A stretch of DNA of 64,000 nucleotides, taken from positions 248,001 through 312,000 of the forward strand of contig JBLWWK010000002.1 in NCBI GenBank assembly GCA_048267965.1. Reading direction: 5' to 3'. The stretch is from GCA-2705995 sp048267965. GTDB lineage: Bacteria > Bacteroidota > Bacteroidia > Flavobacteriales_G > Salibacteraceae. The notes beneath the pieces were generated by a model that searched no databases, had not been told where the DNA came from, and saw only the letters and a list, made by a program, of their open reading frames with translations. Position numbers and translations under genes: made by a program. Of this stretch, positions 44,879 through 53,884 are shown one piece after another (within the stretch, counting starts at the first letter, position 1; each line of letters begins with the position of its first letter).

Positions 44879-45808
44879 ATGAAAAAAGAGCTTCCCACAT
44901 TTGCCATTATAGGTGCCGGAAAATCAGGAACTACCGCCATTCACGAATACTGCGATCAGCATCCTGAAGTTTTTATGACGCGTATTAAAGAAACCAACTT
45001 TTTCGAACTTGAAGGCGAAAAGGTAATTTACACTCCTGAAGAAGATCCGCTTCAGTTTCATTACTATCCACAATCAATCAACAATATTGACGATTATAAA
45101 GCCCTGTATTTAGAAGCAGAAGGAACCGAAAAAGCATTGGGCGAAACTTCTCCCATGTATTTATACGGAAAGAAAGCACCTCAGAATATTAAGCGATATG
45201 TGCCTGATATTAAATTAATTGCCATATTAAGACAACCAACCGATCGACTTTATTCTCGTTATTTACATCTCAGTAGAGACGGAGACCAGCCCAACGGTAA
45301 TTTTGAAGATGCACTCGATAAAAACTCAATTTGGTGGCAACGAAACGATTTAGTAAAAGAAGGGTTTTATTATTCTCACTTAAAACGCTATTTCGAACTT
45401 TTTGATCAAAGTCAACTTAAGGTATTTCTCTACGATGACCTTAGAAAAGACCCCGAAAAAGTGATGACGGAATTGTTCTCTTTTATTGGAGTGGATCCTA
45501 CCTTTAGACCGAGCCTAGAAACAGAATACAATGTTTCAGGAAAGCCCAAAAACCCCATTATCGACAAGCTAATTGGGTCTAACTCTATCATTATCAACAC
45601 CGCCAAAAAACTCGCTCCTGGTATAGTTAGTAAGCTGAAAAATTCTCCTGCTGCCCAAAAGCAATTAACCGAATTGAGAAAGAAAAACCTTGATAGAACA
45701 CCTCCTACTCCAGAAATTCGTCAGCGTTTTCTCGATGAAGTGTATGGTGAAGAAATTCAAAAATTGGCCACCTTGCTAAACCGAGACTTATCGCACTGGA
45801 TGAAATAG
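44879..45808 (+). CDS. Sulfotransferase
   Basis: The 309-residue PAPS-dependent sulfotransferase has the 5-prime-phosphosulfate loop IGAGKSGTTAIHEY (residues 11-24) and the 3-prime-phosphate region ILRQPTDRLYSRYLHL. It resembles heparan-type and bacterial polysaccharide sulfotransferases. Its place inside the gene run implies that the polymer or a lipid intermediate is sulfated. It is the last gene before a 100-base gap that precedes the export genes. Confidence 0.92.
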   Translation: MKKELPTFAIIGAGKSGTTAIHEYCDQHPEVFMTRIKETNFFELEGEKVIYTPEEDPLQFHYYPQSINNIDDYKALYLEAEGTEKALGETSPMYLYGKKAPQNIKRYVPDIKLIAILRQPTDRLYSRYLHLSRDGDQPNGNFEDALDKNSIWWQRNDLVKEGFYYSHLKRYFELFDQSQLKVFLYDDLRKDPEKVMTELFSFIGVDPTFRPSLETEYNVSGKPKNPIIDKLIGSNSIIINTAKKLAPGIVSKLKNSPAAQKQLTELRKKNLDRTPPTPEIRQRFLDEVYGEEIQKLATLLNRDLSHWMK

Positions 45809-45908
45809 CACCTTATTCACAATTCAATTGTTGAAATCTTAATAGATTCAGGTAGATTAATCCGCCTGAATGTTAATACTTTGCATATTAATGCGACAAT
45901 AGTGGCTT

Positions 45909-46673
45909 ATGCGGGTGTTGAAAATTCTGTTTTTTTTGTTGATAACTTCTTTATTCACAGTTGAAGTAAGAAGTCAAGATTTTGGTGGTGGTGCCGAAGA
46001 GTCAATCTTTTTAGATACCCTTTTCGACAATTCATTCAACCTTAATATCGACATTAGCAAGCAATTAATCTCACTCGATAGTATCATCTACATTGCCGTA
46101 AACAACAATCCAGATGTGCTTTTTAGAAACGCACTAATAAAAGAAAGAGAGCATAATCTGCGGGCTGTAAAGAGAACTTGGCAGAACAATTTATTTGGTT
46201 CTGTAGATTACAACACCGGAAATCAATCGGTGCTTTTAACAGGACAAACGGAATCTACGAACATCACCAACGGATATAGAGCGGGTGTGAGTTTACGCCT
46301 TCCGCTTTATGAATTTTTTGGTAGAAGGAACCAGATTAACCAAGCCAAATACGAAATTGAAGCCAGTAACCAAGAGAAACGCAGAGCCGTAATGGAAACA
46401 AAGCAATTAATTACTTCTAATTATTACGATGTAGTTTTTGCTCAGCGCGTTCTTCGTTCTTCGAGTAACAATATTCAAACACAACAAATTGCGTTAGAAA
46501 TTGCCGAAAGACAGTTTAAACAAGGAGGTATTCCCATTGGAGAATACAGTAGAGTGATGAACCAATTCAACATTGCTCAACAACAGTTTCAAGCTAGTTT
46601 AAAGAGTTTTTATTCAGCGTATTATAACTTTGAAATTATAGTAGGTGTACCAATGGTACAACTAAGAAAATAA
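45909..46673 (+). CDS. Short TolC-family outer-membrane protein
   Basis: The 254-residue protein has a signal peptide (VLKILFFLLITSLFTVEVRS). The body has the outer-membrane-efflux-protein pattern: coiled-coil helices around LLTGQTESTNITNGYRAGVS and a long helix NIQTQQIALEIAERQFKQGG. Typical TolC is 420-490 residues with two repeats; here about one repeat is present and the reading frame is intact at both ends. It sits where a Wza-type export protein is usually found. TTAATACTTTGC at about 45873-45884 resembles a promoter with a short -7. Confidence 0.8.
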   Translation: MRVLKILFFLLITSLFTVEVRSQDFGGGAEESIFLDTLFDNSFNLNIDISKQLISLDSIIYIAVNNNPDVLFRNALIKEREHNLRAVKRTWQNNLFGSVDYNTGNQSVLLTGQTESTNITNGYRAGVSLRLPLYEFFGRRNQINQAKYEIEASNQEKRRAVMETKQLITSNYYDVVFAQRVLRSSSNNIQTQQIALEIAERQFKQGGIPIGEYSRVMNQFNIAQQQFQASLKSFYSAYYNFEIIVGVPMVQLRK

Positions 46674-46674
46674 C

Positions 46675-48882
46675 ATGGATTTAGTCACCCTATTTCGAAT
46701 CATTGTAAGAAACCTTAAATGGTTAATTGCACTCCCAATTCTTACTGGAGTGCTTGTGCTATTTCTTACGAAAGACTTACCCTCTACTTACACTACTGAT
46801 ACGGTAATCTACACTGGGTTAGCTTCTGGTTTTGATATTACCAGTGGTAGCAATAGCAAGGTAGACTACTTCTCTGTAAATAACGCTTTCGATAACTTGA
46901 TTACAACTATTGAATCGAGAGAAACTATTGAAGAGGTTTCGTTGAAACTTCTTACCCAACACTTAATGCTAGACGAACCCGTGGGGGACGTGCTTCAGCG
47001 CGATGGCTTTCAGCATTTAAAAGAAACGGTTTCAGATTCTTTACGAGCAGAAGTATTAGTTCCTGAACGATTCGATTCTACCTTTCTCAATCTATACACC
47101 ATCTATCATGGGTCGGTGAACAACGATATCGCCTCTATTCTTTCTTCGTCTTCTTCTTTCTACGGAGTAGACAAGATCAAAGAAAAAATGCGGGTAACAA
47201 GGGTTAACAATAGTGATATGATTAAAATATCATACAACTCTTCAGATCCTGGAGTAGCTCAGCATACTCTATTATTTTTAGCCAATACTTTTACTCAACG
47301 ATACCGCGGACTAAAAGGATTAGAAACAGAAAATGTAGTCAAGTATTTTGAAGATCAAGTTCAATTAGCTTTTCAAAAACTTCGTTCATCTGAAGAAAAC
47401 TTGAAAGATTTCGGTATCGAAAACCGAATCATCAATTACTACGAGCAAACTGAATTTATCGCTCAATCGAAAGAAGACCTAAGAAACGAGATTTACGAGC
47501 AGCGCATGAAAAAGCAAGCGGCTGAAGCTTCTCTCGAACGATTAGAGTCTAAACTATCGAGCCGTCTAGGCATCATAAAAAACAACACCGATTTAGTTGA
47601 AAAAAGACAAGAATTAGCCCGTATAAACTTGTTATTGAGTAACGCTGAAGTGTACAAAAGCACCGACAATAAAGTAGATTCTTTGATGAAAGAATCTTAC
47701 AAAATTCAAGACGATCTTAAGTCTTTGGCAGATGCGTACATGGCTAACGAATATTCGATAGAAGGCATTCCTTCAGAAAATTTACTGAGCGAATGGTTGC
47801 AAAAAATTATCGAGCTAGAAGAGGCCAACGCCTACTTAAAAGTGTACCAAGAGCGTAAACAAGAATTTGAAGATATTTACACAGAATTTGCACCTCTCGG
47901 AAGTATGCTCAGCAAATTGGAGCGTGAAGTAGACATCAACGAAAAACAGTACTTAACCGTTCTAAACGGCTTAAACACGGCCAAACTCAGAGAACAAAAC
48001 ATCAGCATGTCTAACAACTTATCGGTTTTAGACGACCCTTATTTTCCGTTAGAACCAGAAAGCTCAAAAACTTCACTACTCGTTGTAGTTGCGGCTATGG
48101 CTGTAGGCTTTATAATTCTCGGTATTTTACTCGCAAGAGAGCTGTTAGATTCATCTATTCAATCGACTGTTCGAGCAGAGAAAAGTACGGGTCTTAGCTT
48201 GTTTGGTGCCTTACCGCTTATCGATAAGCAAATCTCGAAAAAAGTAGAAATCGATAGTATTTCAGATGCGCTTTTAGAACAAATGATAAGTGTTTCTAAG
48301 CTCGATTTAAGAAATGCTCAAGAGCTAAACGAAACCTCTCTAATTGTATTCTTTTCGAACCTCCCCAACGAAGGCAAATCTTACGCAGCAAGAGAATACG
48401 CCAAGAAATTAACTCAGATTAATGGGCATGTTTTATTACTTGAACCTGAGCGTTTTTCGGTAGGAACCGAGCGCGAAACAATCGATATTGACAATTTAAC
48501 GATATGTCAATATCCTGTTACCCAAAAGTTTGTTGAAACTTCGATGTGGAGAGATTTGGTAGATGATCAAGACTTATCGCCCGATGCGAGAGACTCTCAC
48601 TATGTAATTGTTGTGCTCCCACCGTTAAATAAGCAGAGTATGCCTTCTCGAATTGTACAAAATTCGCATTTGAACATATTCGTATTAGATTCAACTCGAA
48701 ACTGGACATCATCTGATCAACACTTATTAAACTTGTTTTTAAGTGCTGCTTACAACCAAACGCGCGTGTTACTTAATAAAGTGTCTATCGATAACCTAGA
48801 AGGTTTATTAGGCGAAATACCCAAAAAGAGATCTTGGTTGCGTAAAAAAGGAAAGCAGATTCTTTCGCTTAATTTTAAATAG
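46675..48882 (+). CDS. Wzc/GumC-like chain-length protein with eroded kinase domain
   Basis: The 735-residue protein has a Wzz domain with transmembrane segment near 15-33 (LIALPILTGVLVLFL), a long periplasmic coiled coil (~210-440), a second transmembrane segment near 465-485 and a cytoplasmic C-terminal domain (~500-735) with the fold of a bacterial tyrosine kinase. The P-loop is only partly kept (LPNEGKS, Lys568). Walker A-prime has Glu-Pro-Glu in place of the usual Asp pair (LLLEPERF), and Walker B is VIVVLPP without Asp. There is no tyrosine-rich tail. It probably controls polymer length or export without kinase activity. Two bases after the TolC-like gene. Confidence 0.88.
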   Translation: MDLVTLFRIIVRNLKWLIALPILTGVLVLFLTKDLPSTYTTDTVIYTGLASGFDITSGSNSKVDYFSVNNAFDNLITTIESRETIEEVSLKLLTQHLMLDEPVGDVLQRDGFQHLKETVSDSLRAEVLVPERFDSTFLNLYTIYHGSVNNDIASILSSSSSFYGVDKIKEKMRVTRVNNSDMIKISYNSSDPGVAQHTLLFLANTFTQRYRGLKGLETENVVKYFEDQVQLAFQKLRSSEENLKDFGIENRIINYYEQTEFIAQSKEDLRNEIYEQRMKKQAAEASLERLESKLSSRLGIIKNNTDLVEKRQELARINLLLSNAEVYKSTDNKVDSLMKESYKIQDDLKSLADAYMANEYSIEGIPSENLLSEWLQKIIELEEANAYLKVYQERKQEFEDIYTEFAPLGSMLSKLEREVDINEKQYLTVLNGLNTAKLREQNISMSNNLSVLDDPYFPLEPESSKTSLLVVVAAMAVGFIILGILLARELLDSSIQSTVRAEKSTGLSLFGALPLIDKQISKKVEIDSISDALLEQMISVSKLDLRNAQELNETSLIVFFSNLPNEGKSYAAREYAKKLTQINGHVLLLEPERFSVGTERETIDIDNLTICQYPVTQKFVETSMWRDLVDDQDLSPDARDSHYVIVVLPPLNKQSMPSRIVQNSHLNIFVLDSTRNWTSSDQHLLNLFLSAAYNQTRVLLNKVSIDNLEGLLGEIPKKRSWLRKKGKQILSLNFK

Positions 48883-48888
48883 AATCTT

Positions 48889-50355
48889 GTGGAAAAGGTA
48901 GTAAATTTCATTTACGATCGCCCTGTACTAAAAGAAGTACTTACTGCCTTATTTATGATTGTGGTGGCTGCTTTTGTGGCCAAATTTGTTGAGATTGCCA
49001 AACTTCCCGGTGCGTTAGGATTATTGGCCGCTCCCATCGGTATTGGGTTTGTTATTTTCACCTTGTATCGCCCGGCCGCTGTAATGTACTTTTCACTGCA
49101 CCTCAGCTTTGTAATTCTGGGTATTCCGCGGTATGTAAATGCGGGTCCTATTGGCTTAAGTGTAGATGCTATCTTGATTCTACTTTTTGTCTCTCTCATT
49201 TTCAAGCGCTCAAAAGTAGATTGGAGCGGCATAAAAAACCCAGCTGTAATAGCCACGTTAATTTGGTTTATTTACACCTTTTTAATGCTTTTCAACCCAG
49301 AAGCACGCTCAAAAGTAGCTTGGTTTTATGCCGTAAGAGGTATTTCTCTATATGCAGTACTAACCATTCCGTTGGTTTTCGTTTTGCTTAAAGACAAAGC
49401 CAATTTGAGAAAGGTAATCATCATTTGGATTACTTGGTCTACCATTGCTGCATTGTGGGGATACAAACAATTGTACATTGGCGTAGATTCTTTTGAACAA
49501 CGCTGGCTAGATGCAGGTGCCGCCACAACTCACGTGCTTTTTGGTCGTTTAAGGGTGTTTTCATTTCTTTCAGATGCTGGTCAGTTTGGAGCGGTAATGG
49601 GGCATGCTTCTCTAATGAGCATTCTTTTAGCGATAGGAACCAAAAACAAGATGTACAAAATTATTCTCATCATTTTGGGAATCATCATTTTTTGGGGCTT
49701 GGCCATATCTGGCTCTCGCGGACCTCTCATTATTGTATTTGCCGGTGGTGCTATGTACCTCTTCATGGCCAAGAATTACAAGCTTTTGGTATTAGGTGCT
49801 CTTGCTGGTGCTCTCGCTTTCGGATTTTTAAAATTTACCACCATTGGCCAAGGCAACTATCAAATTCAACGGATGCGAAGTGCGCTAGACCCCAACGATG
49901 CATCCCTTCAAGTTCGGGTAGAAAATCAGAAAAAATTAGCCGCATACTTGGCTGCTCGTCCATTTGGTGGTGGTGTTGGCTCTGGTGGCTCTTTCGGTCA
50001 ACGTTTTACTCCAGGAACATTCTTAGCTGAAACGGCCCTAGATAGTTGGTATGTTCGTATTTGGGTAGATACCGGAATTGTTGGTCTTCTACTCTACCTC
50101 TGCATGCTCTTTTTCTTTTTGATAAAGGGAGGCATCATTATTTACAACTTGCGCGATCCTAATTTGCGGTTTAAAATGGTGGCCCTTTATTGTGCTTATT
50201 TTGGAATTGTTGTTGGTTCTTACGGTAATCAAATTTATGGTCAGTTACCCATAGGAACCATGATGTACATTACTATTGCCTTCTTGTTTCAAGCCAAAGA
50301 ATGGGATTCTCCAGAGTTGGAGAACGAAGAAGATCAAATCTATTTAAACGCTTAA
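48889..50355 (+). CDS. O-antigen ligase/Wzy-like polymerase
   Basis: The 488-residue integral membrane protein has about 12 hydrophobic segments and a large periplasmic loop after GLAISGSRGPLIIV, the arrangement of the O-antigen ligase/polymerase family. It probably joins repeat units at the periplasmic face. It starts with GTG six bases after the chain-length gene. Ligase and polymerase cannot be separated by sequence alone; context favours polymerase. Confidence 0.87.
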   Translation: MEKVVNFIYDRPVLKEVLTALFMIVVAAFVAKFVEIAKLPGALGLLAAPIGIGFVIFTLYRPAAVMYFSLHLSFVILGIPRYVNAGPIGLSVDAILILLFVSLIFKRSKVDWSGIKNPAVIATLIWFIYTFLMLFNPEARSKVAWFYAVRGISLYAVLTIPLVFVLLKDKANLRKVIIIWITWSTIAALWGYKQLYIGVDSFEQRWLDAGAATTHVLFGRLRVFSFLSDAGQFGAVMGHASLMSILLAIGTKNKMYKIILIILGIIIFWGLAISGSRGPLIIVFAGGAMYLFMAKNYKLLVLGALAGALAFGFLKFTTIGQGNYQIQRMRSALDPNDASLQVRVENQKKLAAYLAARPFGGGVGSGGSFGQRFTPGTFLAETALDSWYVRIWVDTGIVGLLLYLCMLFFFLIKGGIIIYNLRDPNLRFKMVALYCAYFGIVVGSYGNQIYGQLPIGTMMYITIAFLFQAKEWDSPELENEEDQIYLNA

Positions 50356-50429
50356 TTTTCGCTGTTCATTTTCACTTTTCCCATCACTCAAGATGAATGT
50401 ATAGTTAAAACTTAAACTGAGATTTAGTC

Positions 50430-50437
50430 TATATTTG
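50430..50437 (+). promoter_or_regulatory. -7 element before the second glycosyltransferase group
   Basis: TATATTTG matches TAnnTTTG. It covers an in-frame TTG at 50435 that would otherwise extend the next gene, which supports the ATG at 50471 as the start. Confidence 0.5.
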
Positions 50438-50470
50438 AAAACCTGTTTATTCAATCCACTTTTCGCGCAC

Positions 50471-51652
50471 ATGCTGATATTTCACCTTGGTTTTGCAGTT
50501 ATTTTTGCGTACTTTTTTTTCAATGCTGCCTACATTTTAGTTTACGCAATAGCGTCTCTATTTTATAAGTCTCAAGCAAAAGATACAACCTGTATTAACA
50601 AGCAAAATAAGTTTCTATTATTGGTTCCTTGCTACAAGGGGGATTCAGTAATTCTGAAAACAGCTCCTCAATCGCTACAAGTTGATTATCCAAAAGAGTT
50701 CTATAAATTAGTAGTGATTGCCGATTCTTTGCAACCTGAGACCATTCAGCAACTCAAGCAATATGATTTAGAGGTAGTCGAAGTTTCATTTGAAAATAGC
50801 TCAAAAGCCAACTCTCTTAGATACGCGGTAAATCAACAAACCGAAGACTTCGATTATGCAATTATCTTAGATATAGATAATGTAATGGATCGTCATTTTT
50901 TGGCGATTCTTAATGCTAAATTGCAAAATGGCGAGCGCCTAGTGCAAGCGCACCGAACTGCGCTTAACGCTAACAATTCACTCGCCATTCTGGATGGAGC
51001 TTCTGAAGAAATAAACAATTCTATTTTTAGAACAGGACATCGGGTTCTGGGATTAAGCGCTGCTTTTATTGGTAGCGGAAAAGCCATTGAGTACACCTTT
51101 TTTAAAGAGATGATTCAGAACGTACACTCCGTTGGGGAAGACAAAGAAATGGAGCTAGGTGTACTTCAAAAAGGTGAAACTATTTATTATGCAGACGATG
51201 CCCATGTTTTTGATGAAAAAGTAGATCAGGCTGAAAATTTTCAAAATCAACGTAGACGTTGGTTACGCATACAGGCTCATTTTTTTAGAACTCATTTAAT
51301 ACCTGCCACTAAAGAATTAATTACCAAAGGAAACATTGACTATTTCGATAAAATGCTACAAATGGTGCTCTTCCCTCGTGTGCTTTTAATTGGCAGTACC
51401 TTCGCCATGACTCTCTTTGCTTGGCTTTTTCCTTCTTTGGTTTATCCTCATTACGGATATTGGTTACTCGTTTTCTTAATGGTTGCTCTGGCTCTGTACT
51501 TTGCGGTTCCTAAAAAGTACCTGAAAAACCCATTTGTGAAGGCTATTTTTCACCTACCGATGGCCTTCGTTTCCATGTTTTTAGCACTTTTTAAAGTAAA
51601 AGGAGCTTCAAAAACATTTATTCATACACAACATAAAGAAGATCACAAGTAA
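50471..51652 (+). CDS. Glycosyltransferase family 2, membrane-bound (paralog 1)
   Basis: The 393-residue protein has an N-terminal membrane helix (MLIFHLGFAVIFAYFFFNAA), a GT-A domain with LLVPCYKGDSVI and DxD motif LDIDNVMD, the QxxRW-type motif FQNQRRRWLRIQ of processive or membrane GT2 enzymes, and C-terminal helices. It is a close paralog of the protein at 52696, colinear throughout, including GLSAAFIGSGKA. The start was chosen from the promoter at 50430. It probably extends the repeat unit or polymer. Confidence 0.87.
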   Translation: MLIFHLGFAVIFAYFFFNAAYILVYAIASLFYKSQAKDTTCINKQNKFLLLVPCYKGDSVILKTAPQSLQVDYPKEFYKLVVIADSLQPETIQQLKQYDLEVVEVSFENSSKANSLRYAVNQQTEDFDYAIILDIDNVMDRHFLAILNAKLQNGERLVQAHRTALNANNSLAILDGASEEINNSIFRTGHRVLGLSAAFIGSGKAIEYTFFKEMIQNVHSVGEDKEMELGVLQKGETIYYADDAHVFDEKVDQAENFQNQRRRWLRIQAHFFRTHLIPATKELITKGNIDYFDKMLQMVLFPRVLLIGSTFAMTLFAWLFPSLVYPHYGYWLLVFLMVALALYFAVPKKYLKNPFVKAIFHLPMAFVSMFLALFKVKGASKTFIHTQHKEDHK

Positions 51653-51791
51653 TTTTTGTTGATTTTTCGCTTGCTTGGCCTTTGTTTACGCAATGGATTC
51701 AATTGCTATTAAATTCGCGCAGTTTCAGGCTTTATTGCCTATTTTTAGTAATTTAAGTACTTAATTTGAAAGCTCACTAAAGTTAGCTACA

Positions 51792-52691
51792 ATGCCTGAA
51801 CAACCTTTAGTTTCTGTGATCTCTGTTAATTACAACAGTGCCGAGGTTACAGAAGATATGATACTATCTTTGAGAAAAGCAACTTACCCCAATATGGAGG
51901 TAGTTATTGTAGACAATGCCTCTAAAGAAGACCCTGTTTACCTCAAAAAAAAATATCCTGAAATAGTTTACATCCGATCTGAAGAAAACCTTGGTTTTGC
52001 TGGCGGCAACAACTTAGGCATTGAGCAAGCTAAAGGCCAATACTTTCTATTACTTAACAACGATACAGAGGTTGATCCTCACTTTTTAGAACCTCTTGTA
52101 GAAGTAATGGAATCGGATCCTACCGTTGGTTGTGTTAGCTCAAAATTGATTTTTCACCACACGCCAAATACCATTCAGTATGCAGGCAATAAAGGCTTAA
52201 ACCCTTATACTGGGCAAGCTTTTGGTAGAGGAAGTAAAGAAATTGACAACGGACAATACGATGATATTTGGCCAATTAAAATAGCCCACGGGGCCGCTAT
52301 GATGTTTTCGAGAGATGTGCTCAACAAAATTGGCCCTATGGCCGATTTGTACTTTCTGTATTACGAAGAAATTGATTACTGTAAACGTATTGAAGATGCG
52401 GGTTACCAACTTTTTTATGTAGGAACCTCAAAAGTGTACCACAAAGAATCGATTAGTACAGGAAAAAACAGTCCACTTAAAGAGTATTACCTCACGCGTA
52501 ACCGCCTCCTCTATATTAGAAGAAATTTACATGGGTTTCAAGGGTTGGCAAGCCGCTTATTTTTTATCTTTCTAGCAGTGCCCAAAGGAATTATTCTACA
52601 TTTAATAAAGGCCGATTTTACCCGATTAAATGCATTTTTAAAAGGGTTCTTTTGGCATTTAAAACACCCATTTTCAACAAAAAGCTTATAG
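51792..52691 (+). CDS. Glycosyltransferase family 2, soluble type
   Basis: The 299-residue GT-A enzyme starts VSVISVNYNSAEVTEDMI and has the nucleotide motif LLLNNDTEVD and an acceptor-side motif FLYYEEIDYCKRIEDAGY, typical of WcaA/rhamnosyltransferase-like enzymes. The sugar added is unknown. It lies between the two GT2 paralogs and is 4 bases from the second. The 139-base gap upstream has no clear promoter. Confidence 0.9.
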   Translation: MPEQPLVSVISVNYNSAEVTEDMILSLRKATYPNMEVVIVDNASKEDPVYLKKKYPEIVYIRSEENLGFAGGNNLGIEQAKGQYFLLLNNDTEVDPHFLEPLVEVMESDPTVGCVSSKLIFHHTPNTIQYAGNKGLNPYTGQAFGRGSKEIDNGQYDDIWPIKIAHGAAMMFSRDVLNKIGPMADLYFLYYEEIDYCKRIEDAGYQLFYVGTSKVYHKESISTGKNSPLKEYYLTRNRLLYIRRNLHGFQGLASRLFFIFLAVPKGIILHLIKADFTRLNAFLKGFFWHLKHPFSTKSL

Positions 52692-52695
52692 AAAT

Positions 52696-53880
52696 ATGGT
52701 AGTTATTCAGGTATTGCTCAGCATCTTATTCACTTACCTACTTATTAATACTTTCTATACGCTCTTTTTTGCTTTCGCGGGGTTCTTTGCCCGCAGAAAG
52801 TTTGAAGAAATTCCCTTATCGAACAAGAAGAAGTTTGTAATCTTTATGCCTACCTACAAAGGCGATGAAGTTATTAAAAGTACTGCCCGCAAAGCATTAA
52901 CGGTCAACTATCCGAAAGATCTTTTTCACGTGGTAGTAATCGCTGATTCTCTGCAACCAGCTACCGTTGCTGATTTAAAATCACTTGATTTACAAGTAGT
53001 AGAAGTTAATTTTGAAAACAGCACCAAAGCTAAATCATTAAAAGCGGCACTTGAAGAAGTAGATTCCGGCTTTGATTACGCAGTTATTCTCGACATCGAT
53101 AACATTATGGAAGACGATTTTCTTGAAAAAATCAACATCCATTTGCAAGACAACAAAAAGATTCTTCAAGCTCACCGAGTAGCCCTCAATACTGATACGC
53201 ATTTTGCCGTGCTCGATGCCATTTCTGAAGAAGTGAATAACCACATTTTTAGACGCGGACACCGTGCCGTTGGGCTAAGTGCAGCATTTATTGGCAGTGG
53301 TAAAGCACTTCAATTCGATTTTTATAAGAATTTTATTCAAGAAATTGAAGCGGTGGGTGGTTTCGATAAAGAAATGGAACTTAAGCTGTTAAGTAGGGGG
53401 GAAATCATTCACTATGCGCATAATGCGTTGGTTTACGATGAGAAGGTTCAAGAAGCTTCGCGTTTTCAAAACCAACGAAAAAGGTGGTTAAGCGCTCAGT
53501 TTCATTATTTTACAGACCATTTATTACCCGCAACAAAGGCGCTACTTACCAAAGGAAATGTCGATTACTTCGATAAAATGATGCAAATGGTATTGTTTCC
53601 TCGCCTTCTATTGGTAGGATCCAATTTTATTCTTGCTGCGCTTTCTTTTGTATTTCCAAATGAATTATTTCTAGGGAAAGAAGCTTGGTCTCTGCTATTT
53701 TTAGCCAGTGCTATTGCTATTTTCTTTTCTATACCTAAAGCCTTTTACAACTTTAAAACATTGATGGCTTTCGCTTATTTACCAAAAGCGTTTTTTATCA
53801 TGTTTTCTACCCTTTTCAAATTAAAAGGGGCCAATAAAAAGTTTATCCACACAGAACATACTCACGTTAAAAAAGACTAG
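52696..53880 (+). CDS. Glycosyltransferase family 2, membrane-bound (paralog 2)
   Basis: The 394-residue protein has the same layout as the one at 50471: N-terminal helix, FMPTYKGDEVIKSTA, DxD motif LDIDNIMED, GLSAAFIGSGKALQFD, QxxRW-type FQNQRKRWLSAQ, and C-terminal helices. The two differ throughout but align end to end, so they look like an old duplication with a third GT gene inserted or kept between them. Four bases separate it from each neighbour. Confidence 0.87.
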   Translation: MVVIQVLLSILFTYLLINTFYTLFFAFAGFFARRKFEEIPLSNKKKFVIFMPTYKGDEVIKSTARKALTVNYPKDLFHVVVIADSLQPATVADLKSLDLQVVEVNFENSTKAKSLKAALEEVDSGFDYAVILDIDNIMEDDFLEKINIHLQDNKKILQAHRVALNTDTHFAVLDAISEEVNNHIFRRGHRAVGLSAAFIGSGKALQFDFYKNFIQEIEAVGGFDKEMELKLLSRGEIIHYAHNALVYDEKVQEASRFQNQRKRWLSAQFHYFTDHLLPATKALLTKGNVDYFDKMMQMVLFPRLLLVGSNFILAALSFVFPNELFLGKEAWSLLFLASAIAIFFSIPKAFYNFKTLMAFAYLPKAFFIMFSTLFKLKGANKKFIHTEHTHVKKD

Positions 53881-53884
53881 TTCG

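Noticed and set aside
50435..50470. TTG extension of the GT2 gene
   Set aside because: The TTG is inside the TATATTTG -7 element.
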